Counted from the first letter of the stretch, positions 18,218 to 27,416 are shown. The stretch: 64,000 nt of DNA from JAGTRP01 sp035255045 (GCA_035255045.1 DATFAA010000164.1:14238-78237), one strand, 5' to 3'. Numbers and translations are program-made. Notes: a model not told the origin generated them from the sequence alone.

Positions 18218-18371
18218 AGGCCGGGAGCCCGTGCCCGGCGCCGGGTTCCGGCGATTGGGGGCTAAAAACGGTACAACGCAACGACTCAATTGGCTGATGG
18301 TTGTATCGCGATAGCTGGCTGTAAACCCGCGTGTCGCGGAACCGTGGGGATTGTCGCTCTTTCAAAAGCCG

Positions 18372-18400
18372 TGAAAATGATACGCCCAATGGGGTAGAAT
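18372..18400 (+). promoter_or_regulatory. possible paaX promoter
   Basis: TAGAAT (18395-18400) is a good -10 hexamer with TGAAAA 17 bases upstream as a weak -35. The region between the unknown gene and paaX is AT-richer than its surroundings. The call is based on hexamer match and spacing only. Confidence 0.35.
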
Positions 18401-18462
18401 GCCTGTCGTGCCCATCGGGCCTTGTGCAACCACTTTCCACCGGCATAGCGTCCTGTCCGACC

Positions 18463-19410
18463 ATGAGCGACCTGATCCAGAACCGCCTGAATGAATTCCG
18501 CCATCAGCGCCGCGTGCAGGCGGGCTCGCTCATCATCACCGTCTTCGGCGATGCGATCCTGCCCCGGGGCGGCCGCATCTGGCTCGGCAGCCTCATCCGC
18601 CTGCTGGAACCCCTGGAGCTCAACGAGCGCCTGATCCGCACCTCGGTCTTCCGTCTGGCCAAGCAGGAATGGCTGCGGACCGAAACCATAGGGCGGAGGG
18701 CTGACTACACCCTGACGCCCTCCGGTCGGCGGCGCTTCGAGGAGGCCTCCCGCCACATCTACGCCGCCCATGCGCCCCTCTGGGACCGGCGCTGGCGCCT
18801 CATCCTGGTGGTCGGCACCCTTGAGCCCAAGGTCCGGGAGCAGGTCCGCCAGGCATTGTTCTGGCAGGGCTTCGGGGTGCTCGGGGCGGAGTGCTTCGTG
18901 CACCCGAGCGCCGAGCTTCCCAGCGTGCTGGATGCCCTGGTGGCCGAAGGCCTGTCGCCGGCCCTCGGGGCGCTGCTGCCCCTGTTCGCCGCCGATTCCC
19001 GCTCCGCCCAGTCGGCCAGCGACTCCGACCTGGTGCGCCGGGCCTGGGACCTGGGGGGGATGGCCGAGGCCTACAGCCAGTTCGTGGCTGCCTACCGGCC
19101 CATCCTGGACTATCTGCGGCGGGACCACATGGCCAAGATCAGCGAGCAGGATGCCTTCCTGCTGCGCATCCTCCTCATCCACGACTACCGCCGCCTGCTG
19201 CTGCGCGACCCGGAACTGCCTGAGGTGCTGCTGCCGGCGGACTGGCCGGGACAACAGGCGCGCCTGCTGTGCAAGGAGCTCTACAAGCGCCTGGAGCCGC
19301 TGTCCAACCGGCACCTCGACCGGGAGCTGTGCCTGGCCGACGGCACCGTCCCGACCGAGGACCAGACCTTGCCGGAGCGCTTTCCCCAGTACGACCCCCT
19401 GGCTGCCTGA
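18463..19410 (+). CDS. paaX: PaaX, phenylacetyl-CoA-responsive repressor of phenylacetate catabolism
   Basis: The 315-residue PaaX-family regulator has an N-terminal winged helix (about 20-85: GSLIITVFGDAILPRGGRIW, then SVFRLAKQEWLRTE, then YTLTPSGRRRFEEASRHIY), a central PaaX domain opening with WDRRWRLILVV, and the C-terminal domain with the DYRRLLLRDPELPEVLLP motif. In E. coli, PaaX represses paa promoters until phenylacetyl-CoA binds. The start is the ATG at 18463; the frame opens earlier. It faces paaY with only 8 bases between stops. Its likely targets, the paa genes, lie over 20 kb away in this window. Confidence 0.93.
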   Translation: MSDLIQNRLNEFRHQRRVQAGSLIITVFGDAILPRGGRIWLGSLIRLLEPLELNERLIRTSVFRLAKQEWLRTETIGRRADYTLTPSGRRRFEEASRHIYAAHAPLWDRRWRLILVVGTLEPKVREQVRQALFWQGFGVLGAECFVHPSAELPSVLDALVAEGLSPALGALLPLFAADSRSAQSASDSDLVRRAWDLGGMAEAYSQFVAAYRPILDYLRRDHMAKISEQDAFLLRILLIHDYRRLLLRDPELPEVLLPADWPGQQARLLCKELYKRLEPLSNRHLDRELCLADGTVPTEDQTLPERFPQYDPLAA

Positions 19411-19418
19411 GGCCCGCC

Positions 19419-20036
19419 TCAGGCGCCCCGCTTCTTGAGTTCGGCGAGGGGTACCACGTCGGGCATCTCGATGCGCTTGCGACCGGGTTCCACGGCGCTC
19501 AGAGGCGCCGTCTCCACCAGGGTGGCGAGGCAGCGCCGGGTCAGCTCCTGGTAGATTCGGGTACCGTCGGCCTTCCACGCCATTTCCTCCTCCGTCAGCG
19601 GGCGGATCACCTTGGCCGGTACCCCGGCCACCAACACCCGGGCCGGCACTTCCTGGCCGGCCTTGACGAAGGCCGAGGCGGCGACGATGGTCGCCTCGCC
19701 GATCACCACGTTGTCCATGATCACGGCGTTCATGCCGATGAGGGCGTTCCTGCCTACCCGGCAACCGTGGAGCACGGCGCCGTGGCCGATGTGGCCGTTC
19801 TCCTCCACCAGCGTGTCGGTGCCGGGGAAGCCGTGCATGACGCAGGTGTCCTGGAGATTGGCGCCGGCCTCCAGGATCAGGCGGCCGAAATCGCCCCGCA
19901 GGCTGGCGCAGGGGCCGACGTAGCAGCCGGGGCCGACGATGACGTCGCCGATCAGCACGGCGCTGGGATGGACGTAGGCGGTGGGATCGACGACCGGGAC
20001 GATGCCGTCGATGGCATAGACGCGAAGAGGGTTCAT
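19419..20036 (-). CDS. paaY: PaaY, hexapeptide-repeat thioesterase of phenylacetate degradation
   Basis: The 205-residue left-handed beta-helix protein of the gamma-carbonic-anhydrase family has metal-type histidines in NLQDTCVMHGF and NGHIGHGAVLHGC, followed by the PaaY-type C-terminal extension (YQELTRRCLATL). PaaY hydrolyses blocked CoA thioesters that would stall the phenylacetate pathway. It is convergent with paaX and divergent from an IclR-family gene, with which it shares an AT-rich promoter region. The length is normal for PaaY. Confidence 0.92.
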   Translation of the reverse strand: MNPLRVYAIDGIVPVVDPTAYVHPSAVLIGDVIVGPGCYVGPCASLRGDFGRLILEAGANLQDTCVMHGFPGTDTLVEENGHIGHGAVLHGCRVGRNALIGMNAVIMDNVVIGEATIVAASAFVKAGQEVPARVLVAGVPAKVIRPLTEEEMAWKADGTRIYQELTRRCLATLVETAPLSAVEPGRKRIEMPDVVPLAELKKRGA

Positions 20037-20111
20037 TGGGGGCTCTTTTTTTGGTTGAATTGTGTTGTATTATAGAATCAGTTTTAAATAATGGAATTCA
20101 TAGGCGTCACC
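20037..20111. promoter_or_regulatory. AT-rich divergent promoter region of paaY and the IclR gene
   Basis: This short region is strikingly AT-rich. TTGGTT (20051-20056) and TAGAAT (20073-20078), 16 bases apart, make a plausible rightward promoter for the IclR-family gene. Self-regulation by the IclR protein is usual for the family, and an operator here could control paaY too; that part is inference. Confidence 0.4.
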
Positions 20112-20912
20112 ATGAACGACGAAACCGACGGCAAACACGGCGTCCAGTCCCTGGAAATCGGCATGACCCTGCTGCGGGCCATGGTCAATGGCCAGCGTTC
20201 CATGATGCTGAAGGACATCGCGGCGGCGGCCGGCATGCCCGCCTCCAAGGCCCACCGCTACATGGTCAGCCTCATCCGGGCCGGCCTGGTGGAGCAGGAC
20301 CCGGCGACTTCCCGCTACAACCTCGGCCCCTTCGCCCTGAATGTCGGCCTCGTCGCCCTCGATCGCCTCGATCGCGTCCGCCTCGGCCTCAACACCATCG
20401 CCGAGATGCGGGACGAGATCAACCAGACCACCGCCGTCGCCGTCTGGGGCGACTACGGGCCGGTGGTGGTGCGCTGGGAACGCCCCCGGCGCCCGATCAC
20501 GGTGAACGTGGTCACCGGCACCAGCTTGGAACTGCTGCGCACCGCCGCCGGCCGCGTCTTCGCCGCCTGGATGCCGAAGAAGGTGATCACTCCCCTGATC
20601 GCCGAGGAATTGAAGAAGCCCGGACTGCCGCCGGAATTGAAGACCCGCACGGCGGTCGACGCCCTGTTGGCCGAGATCCGCGCCCAGGGCTTCGCCAGCA
20701 CCCAGGGCCGGCACAAGGAACCGGGGGTCGAGGCGGTGGCCGTGCCGGTGTTCAATTTCAAGAACGAGATCACCATGGCCATCCTGGCGGTCGGCGTCCA
20801 GGGCATGTTCGACATCAGCCCCGACGGCGAGGTGGTGAAGGCCGTCAAGCGCCATGCCGAGGCCCTGTCCTCCCGCCTGGGCGCCTTCGGGGACCCCAAG
20901 GCGCCCAACTGA
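20112..20912 (+). CDS. IclR-family transcriptional regulator
   Basis: The 266-residue regulator has an N-terminal winged helix (about 10-75, SLEIGMTLLRAMV ... MMLKDIAAAAGMPASKAHRYM) and a C-terminal IclR effector domain (about 80-250, TAAGRVFAAWMP ... EAVAVPVFNF). IclR-type regulators usually sense small carboxylic acids or aromatic intermediates. An in-frame ATG lies 21 bases further upstream; 20112 is preferred because it is closer to the usual domain start. It is divergent from paaY, so it may regulate it; its ligand is unknown. Confidence 0.88.
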   Translation: MNDETDGKHGVQSLEIGMTLLRAMVNGQRSMMLKDIAAAAGMPASKAHRYMVSLIRAGLVEQDPATSRYNLGPFALNVGLVALDRLDRVRLGLNTIAEMRDEINQTTAVAVWGDYGPVVVRWERPRRPITVNVVTGTSLELLRTAAGRVFAAWMPKKVITPLIAEELKKPGLPPELKTRTAVDALLAEIRAQGFASTQGRHKEPGVEAVAVPVFNFKNEITMAILAVGVQGMFDISPDGEVVKAVKRHAEALSSRLGAFGDPKAPN

Positions 20913-21161
20913 GGGCCGGGGCCAGCATGGCCCTGGCTTCTGCGGCCGATATGTAACCGGTGGATGGATGCGGGCGCCGACCGATGTATCGGGTGGCAGC
21001 CATGCGCCGGCCGCACGGATACACCGATTGCCGCTCCGGTACGGCGGTTCGCGTCTTGCGCCACATCAAGGACGGCCATCTCCATCGTGATACGATAGCG
21101 ACGACATTTCGATTATTCGTGTAATACGTCCGGCCGCCGAGGAGCGGGAATCGCGCCAGCC

Positions 21162-23834
21162 ATGCACACCCAACATTACCTGACCTCGCTCTTTGCCCCC
21201 CAGTCCATCGCGGTCATCGGCGCTACCGAGCGGGAGCGGTCGGTGGGGGCGGTGATCTTCGGCAACATCCTCAAGTCCGGCTACAAGGGCCGGCTGTTCG
21301 CCGTCAATCCCCGGCGCGAGACGGTGCAGGGGCAGAAGGCGTGGCCTTCCGTCGAGGACATCGGCGGGCGTATCGACCTGGCCATCATCGCCACCCCGGC
21401 CCGCACCATTCCCGTCATCATGGAGCAGTGCGGGCGCGCCGGCGTGCGCTACGCCATCATCCTGGCAGCCGGCTTTTCCGAGACCGGCAACAGCGGCGCC
21501 GTGCTGGAGCGCCGGGTGCGGGAAATCGCCCGGGCCGGCGGCGTCCGTATCCTGGGCCCCAACTGCATCGGCATCATGCGCCCGGACCAGAAGCTCAATG
21601 CCGCGGTCACCCGCATTTCGGCCCAGCCCGGCGACCTGGCCCTGGTCTCCCAGTCCGGCGCCATGTGCTCGGCGGTCCTCGACTGGGCCGCCACCAACAA
21701 TGTCGGCTTCTCCTCGGTCATTTCCCTGGGTGGCACCGCCGATATCGATTTCGGCGAGATCCTGGACTACCTGGTCTACGACGACAAGACCCGCCACATC
21801 CTCATCTACGTCGAGCACATCCGCAACGCCCGGCGCTTCATGAGCGCCCTGCGCTCGGCCGCCCGGGTCAAGCCGGTCATGCTGCTCAAGGCAGGGCGCC
21901 ACCAGGCCAGGGCAGGGGAGGGGGCGGAAGCGCTGGCCGACGAGGTTTTCGACGCGGCGGTGCGCCGGGCCGGCGTGGTGCGGGTGCAGAACATCGAGCA
22001 GCTCTTCCACGCCGCCAAGGCGCTGTCCTCGGGCTTCCGCCCCCGCGGTCGCCAGCTGGCCATCATCACCAACGGCGGCGGACCCGGCGCCATGGCCGCC
22101 GACCGGGCGGGCGACCTGGGCATTCCCCTGGCCCCCCTCACCAGCGACACGGTGGACGCCCTCAACCGCCTGCTGCCCCGGGGCTGGTCCCACGACGGCC
22201 TCATCGATATCGGCGGCGACGCCACCCCGGAGCGCTACGGCAACGCCCTTCTGGCCGTGGCCAACGACCCCAACGTGCACAGCACCCTGGTGCTGCTGGC
22301 GCCCCACGCCATGACCGAGCCGGTGGAGATCGCCCAGGCAATCCGCGACGCCGCGGCCAAGGTGGCCTTTCCTGTCTGCTGCTGCTGGATGGGCGGGGGG
22401 CAGGTGGCGGAAGCCCGCCGGCTGCTGGAGGACGCGGGGCTGCCGGTGTTCCCGACCCCGGACACGGTCATCGAGCTCTTCCACAACATCGCCAAGTACC
22501 ACCGCAACCAGAAGCTCCTGGTGCAGACCCCGGGGCCCCTGCGCAAGCCGCGGGAATCCCGGGCCGGCAGCGCCCGCATGCTGATCGAGACCCTGCTCGC
22601 CGAGCGCCGAAAGATCCTGTCGGTGATGGAGTCGAAGGCGGTCCTGCGGGCCTTCGGCGTCCCCGTCTCCCAGACCATGGTGGCCCACAGCGCCACCGAG
22701 GCCCTGTTCATCGCCGAGCAGGTGGGCTTCCCGGTGGCCATGAAGATCGATTCCCCCGATCTCGCCCGCAAGTCCGAAGCCGGCGGGGTGCGCCTCAACG
22801 TCGCCAGCACCGAATCGGTGTGGAGCGCCTACCAGGACATCGTGGAAGCCGTGAAGAAGCGCTTCCCCGAGGCCCGCATCAACGGCGTCTCCATCGAGCC
22901 CCACCTGGAGCGCCCGAACAGCCGCGAATTGATGATCGGCGCCTTCCGCGACCCGGTCTTCGGGCCGGTCATCACCTTCGGCGCCGGCGGCGAGAACGGC
23001 GACATCGTCAGCGACCGGGCCCTCGCCCTGCCGCCCCTGAACGGCTTCCTGGCCCGGGACCTGATCGATTCGACCCAGGTCGGCCGGGCCCTCGGCCAGC
23101 ATCGGCACCAGCTGCCCCAGGACACCAGCGCCCTCGAGAAGGTGCTGGTCAGCGTCTCCGAACTCCTGTGCGAACTGCCCTGGGTCAAGGAACTGGAGAT
23201 CAACCCCCTGCTCATGGACGAGGCCGGCCCCATCGCCGCCGACGCCCGCATCGTCATCGACAGCGCCCTGGGCCGGGAGCGCGAGCGCTACGGCCATCTG
23301 GCCATCTATCCCTATCCCACCAGCCTGGTCCAGGAGTGGCAGCTGGAGGGAAGGACGGTCACCGTGCGCCCGGTGCGGCCCGAGGACGCTCCCCTGGAGC
23401 AGGAGTTCGTCCGGTCCATGTCGGAGGAATCGCGCCGCTTCCGCTTCATGGATTCCACCACGGAACTGCCCCCGACGCTCCTCGCCCGCTTCACCCAGAT
23501 CGACTACAACCGGGAAATGGCCCTGATCGCCACGGTGCACGAGGACGGCAAGGACAGGGAGATCGGCAGCGCCCGCTACGCCCTGAGCCCGGACGGCGAA
23601 TCGGTGGAATTCGCCCTGGCCGTCGCCGACGAATTGCAGCGCTGCGGCCTCGGCCGCCGCCTGATGGCGATGCTGATGGACTGCGCCCGCCAGTCGGGCT
23701 ACCGGGCCATGGTGGGCGACGTGCTCACCGACAATGCCAAGATGCTCGGCCTGGTGGAAAGCCTGGGATTCTCCATCCTGCCCCATCCGGAGGATCGCTC
23801 GGCCAAGCGGGTGGTGAAGTCCCTGGCCGATTGA
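21162..23834 (+). CDS. Pat-type protein lysine acetyltransferase (acyl-CoA synthetase-like + GNAT)
   Basis: The 890-residue bifunctional-looking protein has the layout of Salmonella Pat/YfiQ: an NDP-forming acyl-CoA synthetase-like region (CoA-binding about 5-130 with AVIGATERERSVG, succinyl-CoA-ligase-like to about 460), an ATP-grasp domain (about 480-705) and a C-terminal GNAT domain (about 720-890, VRPVRPEDA ... GLGRRLMAMLMDCAR). The family acetylates and inactivates acetyl-CoA synthetase and other enzymes. The large domain usually lacks synthetase activity and acts as a sensor. It is probably monocistronic; SD is weak (GGAG about 19 bases from the ATG). Confidence 0.88.
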   Translation: MHTQHYLTSLFAPQSIAVIGATERERSVGAVIFGNILKSGYKGRLFAVNPRRETVQGQKAWPSVEDIGGRIDLAIIATPARTIPVIMEQCGRAGVRYAIILAAGFSETGNSGAVLERRVREIARAGGVRILGPNCIGIMRPDQKLNAAVTRISAQPGDLALVSQSGAMCSAVLDWAATNNVGFSSVISLGGTADIDFGEILDYLVYDDKTRHILIYVEHIRNARRFMSALRSAARVKPVMLLKAGRHQARAGEGAEALADEVFDAAVRRAGVVRVQNIEQLFHAAKALSSGFRPRGRQLAIITNGGGPGAMAADRAGDLGIPLAPLTSDTVDALNRLLPRGWSHDGLIDIGGDATPERYGNALLAVANDPNVHSTLVLLAPHAMTEPVEIAQAIRDAAAKVAFPVCCCWMGGGQVAEARRLLEDAGLPVFPTPDTVIELFHNIAKYHRNQKLLVQTPGPLRKPRESRAGSARMLIETLLAERRKILSVMESKAVLRAFGVPVSQTMVAHSATEALFIAEQVGFPVAMKIDSPDLARKSEAGGVRLNVASTESVWSAYQDIVEAVKKRFPEARINGVSIEPHLERPNSRELMIGAFRDPVFGPVITFGAGGENGDIVSDRALALPPLNGFLARDLIDSTQVGRALGQHRHQLPQDTSALEKVLVSVSELLCELPWVKELEINPLLMDEAGPIAADARIVIDSALGRERERYGHLAIYPYPTSLVQEWQLEGRTVTVRPVRPEDAPLEQEFVRSMSEESRRFRFMDSTTELPPTLLARFTQIDYNREMALIATVHEDGKDREIGSARYALSPDGESVEFALAVADELQRCGLGRRLMAMLMDCARQSGYRAMVGDVLTDNAKMLGLVESLGFSILPHPEDRSAKRVVKSLAD

Positions 23835-23940
23835 GGCAGGAAGGGGCGTGGGCGCTCGCCGGCCCCGGCTCCGATTTGCTAAGCTAACGGATTCACGCCG
23901 GCCGGCAGGGCCTGCGGACCCTATTTCCGGAGTGGCGCAT

Positions 23941-24477
23941 ATGGCCTCGTTGCAAGACCAGTTTTTGAAAGCGGGCCTGGTGGACAAGAAGAAAGTCAAA
24001 CAGGTCAACCAAGAGAAGAGCAAGCAGAAGAAGGATGAGCGCCGGACTGGCGTACAGAGCGTCGATGAAGCCCGCCTGGCGGCCCTCGAGACGCAACGCC
24101 GCAATGCCGAGCGGGCCCGGGAGCTCAATGCCCAGCGCGATGCCGCCGCCAGGCAGAAGGCCATCCAGGCGCAAATCGTCCAGATGGTCCAGCAGAGCCG
24201 CCAGAGCAAGGGGGGCGGCGACATTGCCTACAACTTCACCCACGACAACAAGATCAAGCGGCTGTATGTGTCGGCGCGGGTCCAGGCGGATCTCGTCGCC
24301 GGGCGCCTGGCCATCGTCTGCCTGGGCGAATCCAGCGAATTGGTGCCCCGGGTCGTCGCCGACAAGATCGCCGAGCGCGATGCGTCGATCGTCGTACGGG
24401 TGAACAAGGCCAATACCGAGCCGGATGCCGACGACCCGTACGCCGACTACAAGATTCCCGACGACTTCACCTGGTAG
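23941..24477 (+). CDS. DUF2058 family (YaiL-like) protein
   Basis: The 178-residue protein has the family opening SLQDQFLKAGLVDKKKVKQ, a Lys/Arg-rich coiled-coil stretch (about 20-75) and the C-terminal globular part (about 95-178) with YNFTHDNKIKRLYVS and a DDPYADYKIPDDFTW-like end. Annotation sources describe the family as nucleoprotein- or polynucleotide-associated, but the function is not established. The start at 23941 is preferred over the longer frame because of the family start and GGAG upstream. Confidence 0.88.
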   Translation: MASLQDQFLKAGLVDKKKVKQVNQEKSKQKKDERRTGVQSVDEARLAALETQRRNAERARELNAQRDAAARQKAIQAQIVQMVQQSRQSKGGGDIAYNFTHDNKIKRLYVSARVQADLVAGRLAIVCLGESSELVPRVVADKIAERDASIVVRVNKANTEPDADDPYADYKIPDDFTW

Positions 24478-24629
24478 GTCGGACGCCGGCTGAGCTCGAT
24501 GCCGGCTCCCGCACCGGACCATCGCCGGGTCCGGGCACCAAGCTGATCCTCGGCGCACCGCGATGGTGCGATTTCCTGCTGCCGCAGCCGCTTTCCCGGC
24601 TCAATCGGCGTCAATTGGCCGTTCTCTGG

Positions 24630-24646
24630 TTGGCATGGACAGTGCT
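24630..24646 (+). promoter_or_regulatory. possible sigma-54 promoter for the nitrite/formate channel gene
   Basis: TTGGCATGGACAGTGCT has GG and GC separated by exactly 10 bases, with the TTGGCA and TGC cores of the -24/-12 consensus; the T just before the TGC is replaced by G. Sigma-54/NtrC control would fit nitrite or nitrate assimilation. The site is 212 bases from the start codon, which leaves a long leader. This is seen as a motif match; its use is not proven. Confidence 0.45.
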
Positions 24647-24857
24647 AACAGGGAAGTGCCCGCCTGCAATGCTGCATCGGGCATCAGCCTCCGCCAACGA
24701 CGGCGGAATCCGGATGGCGCGATCTCCCATTGCCGCCGTCCGGCCATTCCAAACCGAAACAGAGCCGCGTCCAGCGGGGGCCTTCATGCGTCAAGCGCAT
24801 GGGTAGCGCACGAAGCCCTCCTTCGCCGGCAGGAACCACCTTAAGAGAGGTCTCAAC
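24647..24857 (+). other. long structured leader upstream of the channel gene
   Basis: No ORF is supported between the DUF2058 stop (24477) and the channel start. The leader contains a perfect hairpin (CATGCG-TCAAG-CGCATG, 24785-24801) and a CGGCGG/CCGCCG inverted pair near 24710-24742. Antitermination leaders of nitrate assimilation genes bound by NasR/NasT (ANTAR proteins) are known in proteobacteria; whether this is one is inference. AGAGAGG precedes the start codon. Confidence 0.4.
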
Positions 24858-25670
24858 ATGGCATACCTGGCCCCAGCCGAATTCGTCACCAAGATGATCG
24901 ATGCCGGCGAATCCAAGCTCATCATGGCAACCCGCGACACGCTGATCCGGGCCTACATGGCCGGCGCGATCCTGGCGCTGTCCGCCGCCTTCGCCGTTTC
25001 GATCACCGTCAATACCGGCAATCCGCTGGTCGGGGCGCTGCTTTTCCCGGTGGGCTTCTGCATGCTCTACCTGCTGGGCTTCGACCTGCTGACCGGGGTG
25101 TTCACCCTGGCGCCCCTGGCGGTGCTGGACAAGCGGCCCGGCGCCACCTGGGCCGGCGTGATGCGCAACTGGTCCCTGGTCTTCGCCGGCAACTTCGCCG
25201 GCGCGCTGACCGTGGCCATCTTCATGGCCATCATCTTCACCAGCGGCTTCACCGAGGGGCCCAACGCCATCGGCCAGAAGATCGGCCACATCGGCGAAGG
25301 CCGTACCATCGGCTACGCCGCCCACGGTGCGGCGGGCATGCTGACCCTGTTCGTGCGCGCCGTCATGTGCAACTGGATGGTGTCCACCGGCGTGGTGGCG
25401 GCCATGATGTCCACCAGCGTCTCCGGCAAGGTGATCGCGATGTGGATGCCCATCCTGGTCTTCTTCTACATGGGCTTCGAGCACAGCGTCGTCAACATGT
25501 ACCTCTTCCCCTCGGGCCTGATGCTGGGCGGCCAGTTCACCTTCATGGACTACATGCTCTGGAACGAAATCCCGACGGTGCTGGGCAATGTGGTGGGCGG
25601 CCTGACCTTCGTCGGTGCGGCCCTCTATTCGACCCACTACAAGACGGCGCCCAAGCGCAAGGTCGCCTGA
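24858..25670 (+). CDS. formate/nitrite transporter family channel (NirC-like)
   Basis: The 270-residue FNT channel has six hydrophobic segments and family signatures NPLVGALLFPVGF and NWSLVFAGNFAGAL in the first half, and FEHSVVNMYLFP, which carries the central-pore His, in the second. FNT channels pass formate, nitrite or hydrosulfide. Nitrite is favoured by the neighbouring PP2C-kinase gene, a pairing seen in nitrate assimilation clusters of Pseudomonas and betaproteobacteria. The start has AGAGAGG upstream. A sigma-54-like site lies further up. Confidence 0.9.
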   Translation: MAYLAPAEFVTKMIDAGESKLIMATRDTLIRAYMAGAILALSAAFAVSITVNTGNPLVGALLFPVGFCMLYLLGFDLLTGVFTLAPLAVLDKRPGATWAGVMRNWSLVFAGNFAGALTVAIFMAIIFTSGFTEGPNAIGQKIGHIGEGRTIGYAAHGAAGMLTLFVRAVMCNWMVSTGVVAAMMSTSVSGKVIAMWMPILVFFYMGFEHSVVNMYLFPSGLMLGGQFTFMDYMLWNEIPTVLGNVVGGLTFVGAALYSTHYKTAPKRKVA

Positions 25671-25694
25671 CCTCTCCCGGCAGGCAGGACGCCG

Positions 25695-27416
25695 ATGCGG
25701 AAATGCCTTCGCGTCTCCCTCGGCCAACACTCGTTGGCCGGCGCACACCCCATCAACCAGGACTTTCACGGCGCCCTGCTGCCCAGCGGCAACCTGCTGG
25801 CCAGCAAGGGCATCGCCGTGGCCCTGGCCGACGGCATCAGCTCCAGCGCAGTGAGCCACCTGGCCAGCGAAACAGCCGTCCGGTCCTTCCTGGAGGATTA
25901 CTACGCCACCTCGGAAGCCTGGACGGTCCGCCGGGCCGCGCAGCGGGTACTGGACGCCACCAACTCCTGGCTGCATGGCCAGACCATGCGCAGCGATGCC
26001 CGCTTCGACAAGGATCGGGGCTATGTCTGCACCTTCAGCGCCCTGGTCCTCAAGGGCCGCGACCTGCACATGATCCATGTGGGGGATTCGCGGATCTACC
26101 GGCTCCATCCCAACTCCCTAGAGCAGCTGACCGAGGATCATCGTACCGAGAGCTATCTTGCCCGGGCCCTGGGTGCCGGCCCCCATGTGGAACTCGATTA
26201 CCGCACCTGGGAAGCCGCTGTCGGCGATATCTACGTCCTGGCCACGGACGGCGCCTATGGCAGTCTGAGCGCCGCCAGAATCCATCAGGCCATCGGCCGC
26301 GATTCGGCCGACCTCGACGGGGCAGCCGCCTGGCTGGTGGAGCAGGCCCGCGCGGCGGGCAGCGACGACGATGCGACCCTGCAGCTGCTGCGAATCGAGG
26401 AACTGCCGGAGGACGACGCGCTGCAGGCCCAGCAACGCCGGGAAGGGCTCTCCCTGCCGCCGGCGCTGAGGCCGCGGATGGACTTCGACGGCTTCACCAT
26501 CGTGCGCGAACTCCAGGTGAGCGCCCGCAGCCATGTCCATCTGGCCATCGACAATGACAGCGGCCGGCAGGTGGTCCTCAAGACGCCCGCCGTCGATATG
26601 CGCCAGGATTCCGGTTACCTCGACAGCTTCGTGTTGGAGGAATGGGTCGCCCGGCGGGTCGACAGTCCGCATGTGATCGAGGCATGGCCGGGGGAGCGCC
26701 GGCGGGCCTATCTCTACGTGGCCATGGAATACATCGAGGGACAGACCCTGGCCCAGTGGATGACCGACCATCCCCGCCCCCAACTCGATGCCGTGCGCGA
26801 CATCGTCGAGCAGCTGGCGCTGGGACTGCAGGCGCTCCATCGCCGGGACATGCTGCACTGCGACCTGCGCCCGGAAAACGTGATGATCGACCGCAACGGC
26901 ACGGTCAAGCTGATCGACCTGGCCAACGTCCATATCGCCGGGCTGGCGGAGGCGGCCCGCGGGCGGGAACAGGCCATGCCGCGCGGCACCCTGCAGTACC
27001 TGGCGCCGGAATGCCTGCTGGGCCGCGAAGCCGGTCCCCAGGCCGACCTGTTTTCATTGGCGGCCATCACCTATCAGCTGCTGTGCGGGCAACTGCCCTA
27101 TGGCCTGGCCGCTGCGAGAATCCGCCGGCTCCAGGATCTGCGCACCCTGCGCTACGTGCCACTCCGCCATCGCAGGCCGGAATTGCCCCCGTGGCTGGAT
27201 TCCGTGCTCGGCAAGGCGCTGTCCCCGACCCCGGCAAAGCGCCAGGAGGAGGTTTCGGAATTCGCCTACGACCTGAGGGCGCCTGGGCGACAGTTCCAGC
27301 TCGTGGCGCGTCCTCCCCTGATTGAACGTGATCCCGTCCTGTTCTGGAAATGCCTGTCGTTGGTGCTGGCTGTGACGGTGCTGGTGCTTGTGTTCTGGAG
27401 GAACCGGGGAGGCTGA
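25695..27416 (+). CDS. bifunctional PP2C phosphatase / Ser-Thr protein kinase with C-terminal TM
   Basis: The 573-residue protein joins a PP2C-type phosphatase (about 1-240: NQDF near the start, ADGISS, HVGDSRIY, LATDGAY, DDDATLQLL) to a Hanks-type kinase (about 265-530: catalytic Lys in VVLKTP, HCDLRPENV in place of HRDLKxxN, DLAN in place of DFG, APE as LAPEC) and ends in one TM (about 545-565). Such fusions sit beside nitrate/nitrite transporters in several proteobacteria. A variant activation segment suggests altered kinase regulation, but the catalytic Asp is kept. It follows the channel gene after 24 bases, so the two are one operon; the substrate may be the channel or a nitrate assimilation regulator. 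Confidence 0.88.
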   Translation: MRKCLRVSLGQHSLAGAHPINQDFHGALLPSGNLLASKGIAVALADGISSSAVSHLASETAVRSFLEDYYATSEAWTVRRAAQRVLDATNSWLHGQTMRSDARFDKDRGYVCTFSALVLKGRDLHMIHVGDSRIYRLHPNSLEQLTEDHRTESYLARALGAGPHVELDYRTWEAAVGDIYVLATDGAYGSLSAARIHQAIGRDSADLDGAAAWLVEQARAAGSDDDATLQLLRIEELPEDDALQAQQRREGLSLPPALRPRMDFDGFTIVRELQVSARSHVHLAIDNDSGRQVVLKTPAVDMRQDSGYLDSFVLEEWVARRVDSPHVIEAWPGERRRAYLYVAMEYIEGQTLAQWMTDHPRPQLDAVRDIVEQLALGLQALHRRDMLHCDLRPENVMIDRNGTVKLIDLANVHIAGLAEAARGREQAMPRGTLQYLAPECLLGREAGPQADLFSLAAITYQLLCGQLPYGLAAARIRRLQDLRTLRYVPLRHRRPELPPWLDSVLGKALSPTPAKRQEEVSEFAYDLRAPGRQFQLVARPPLIERDPVLFWKCLSLVLAVTVLVLVFWRNRGG

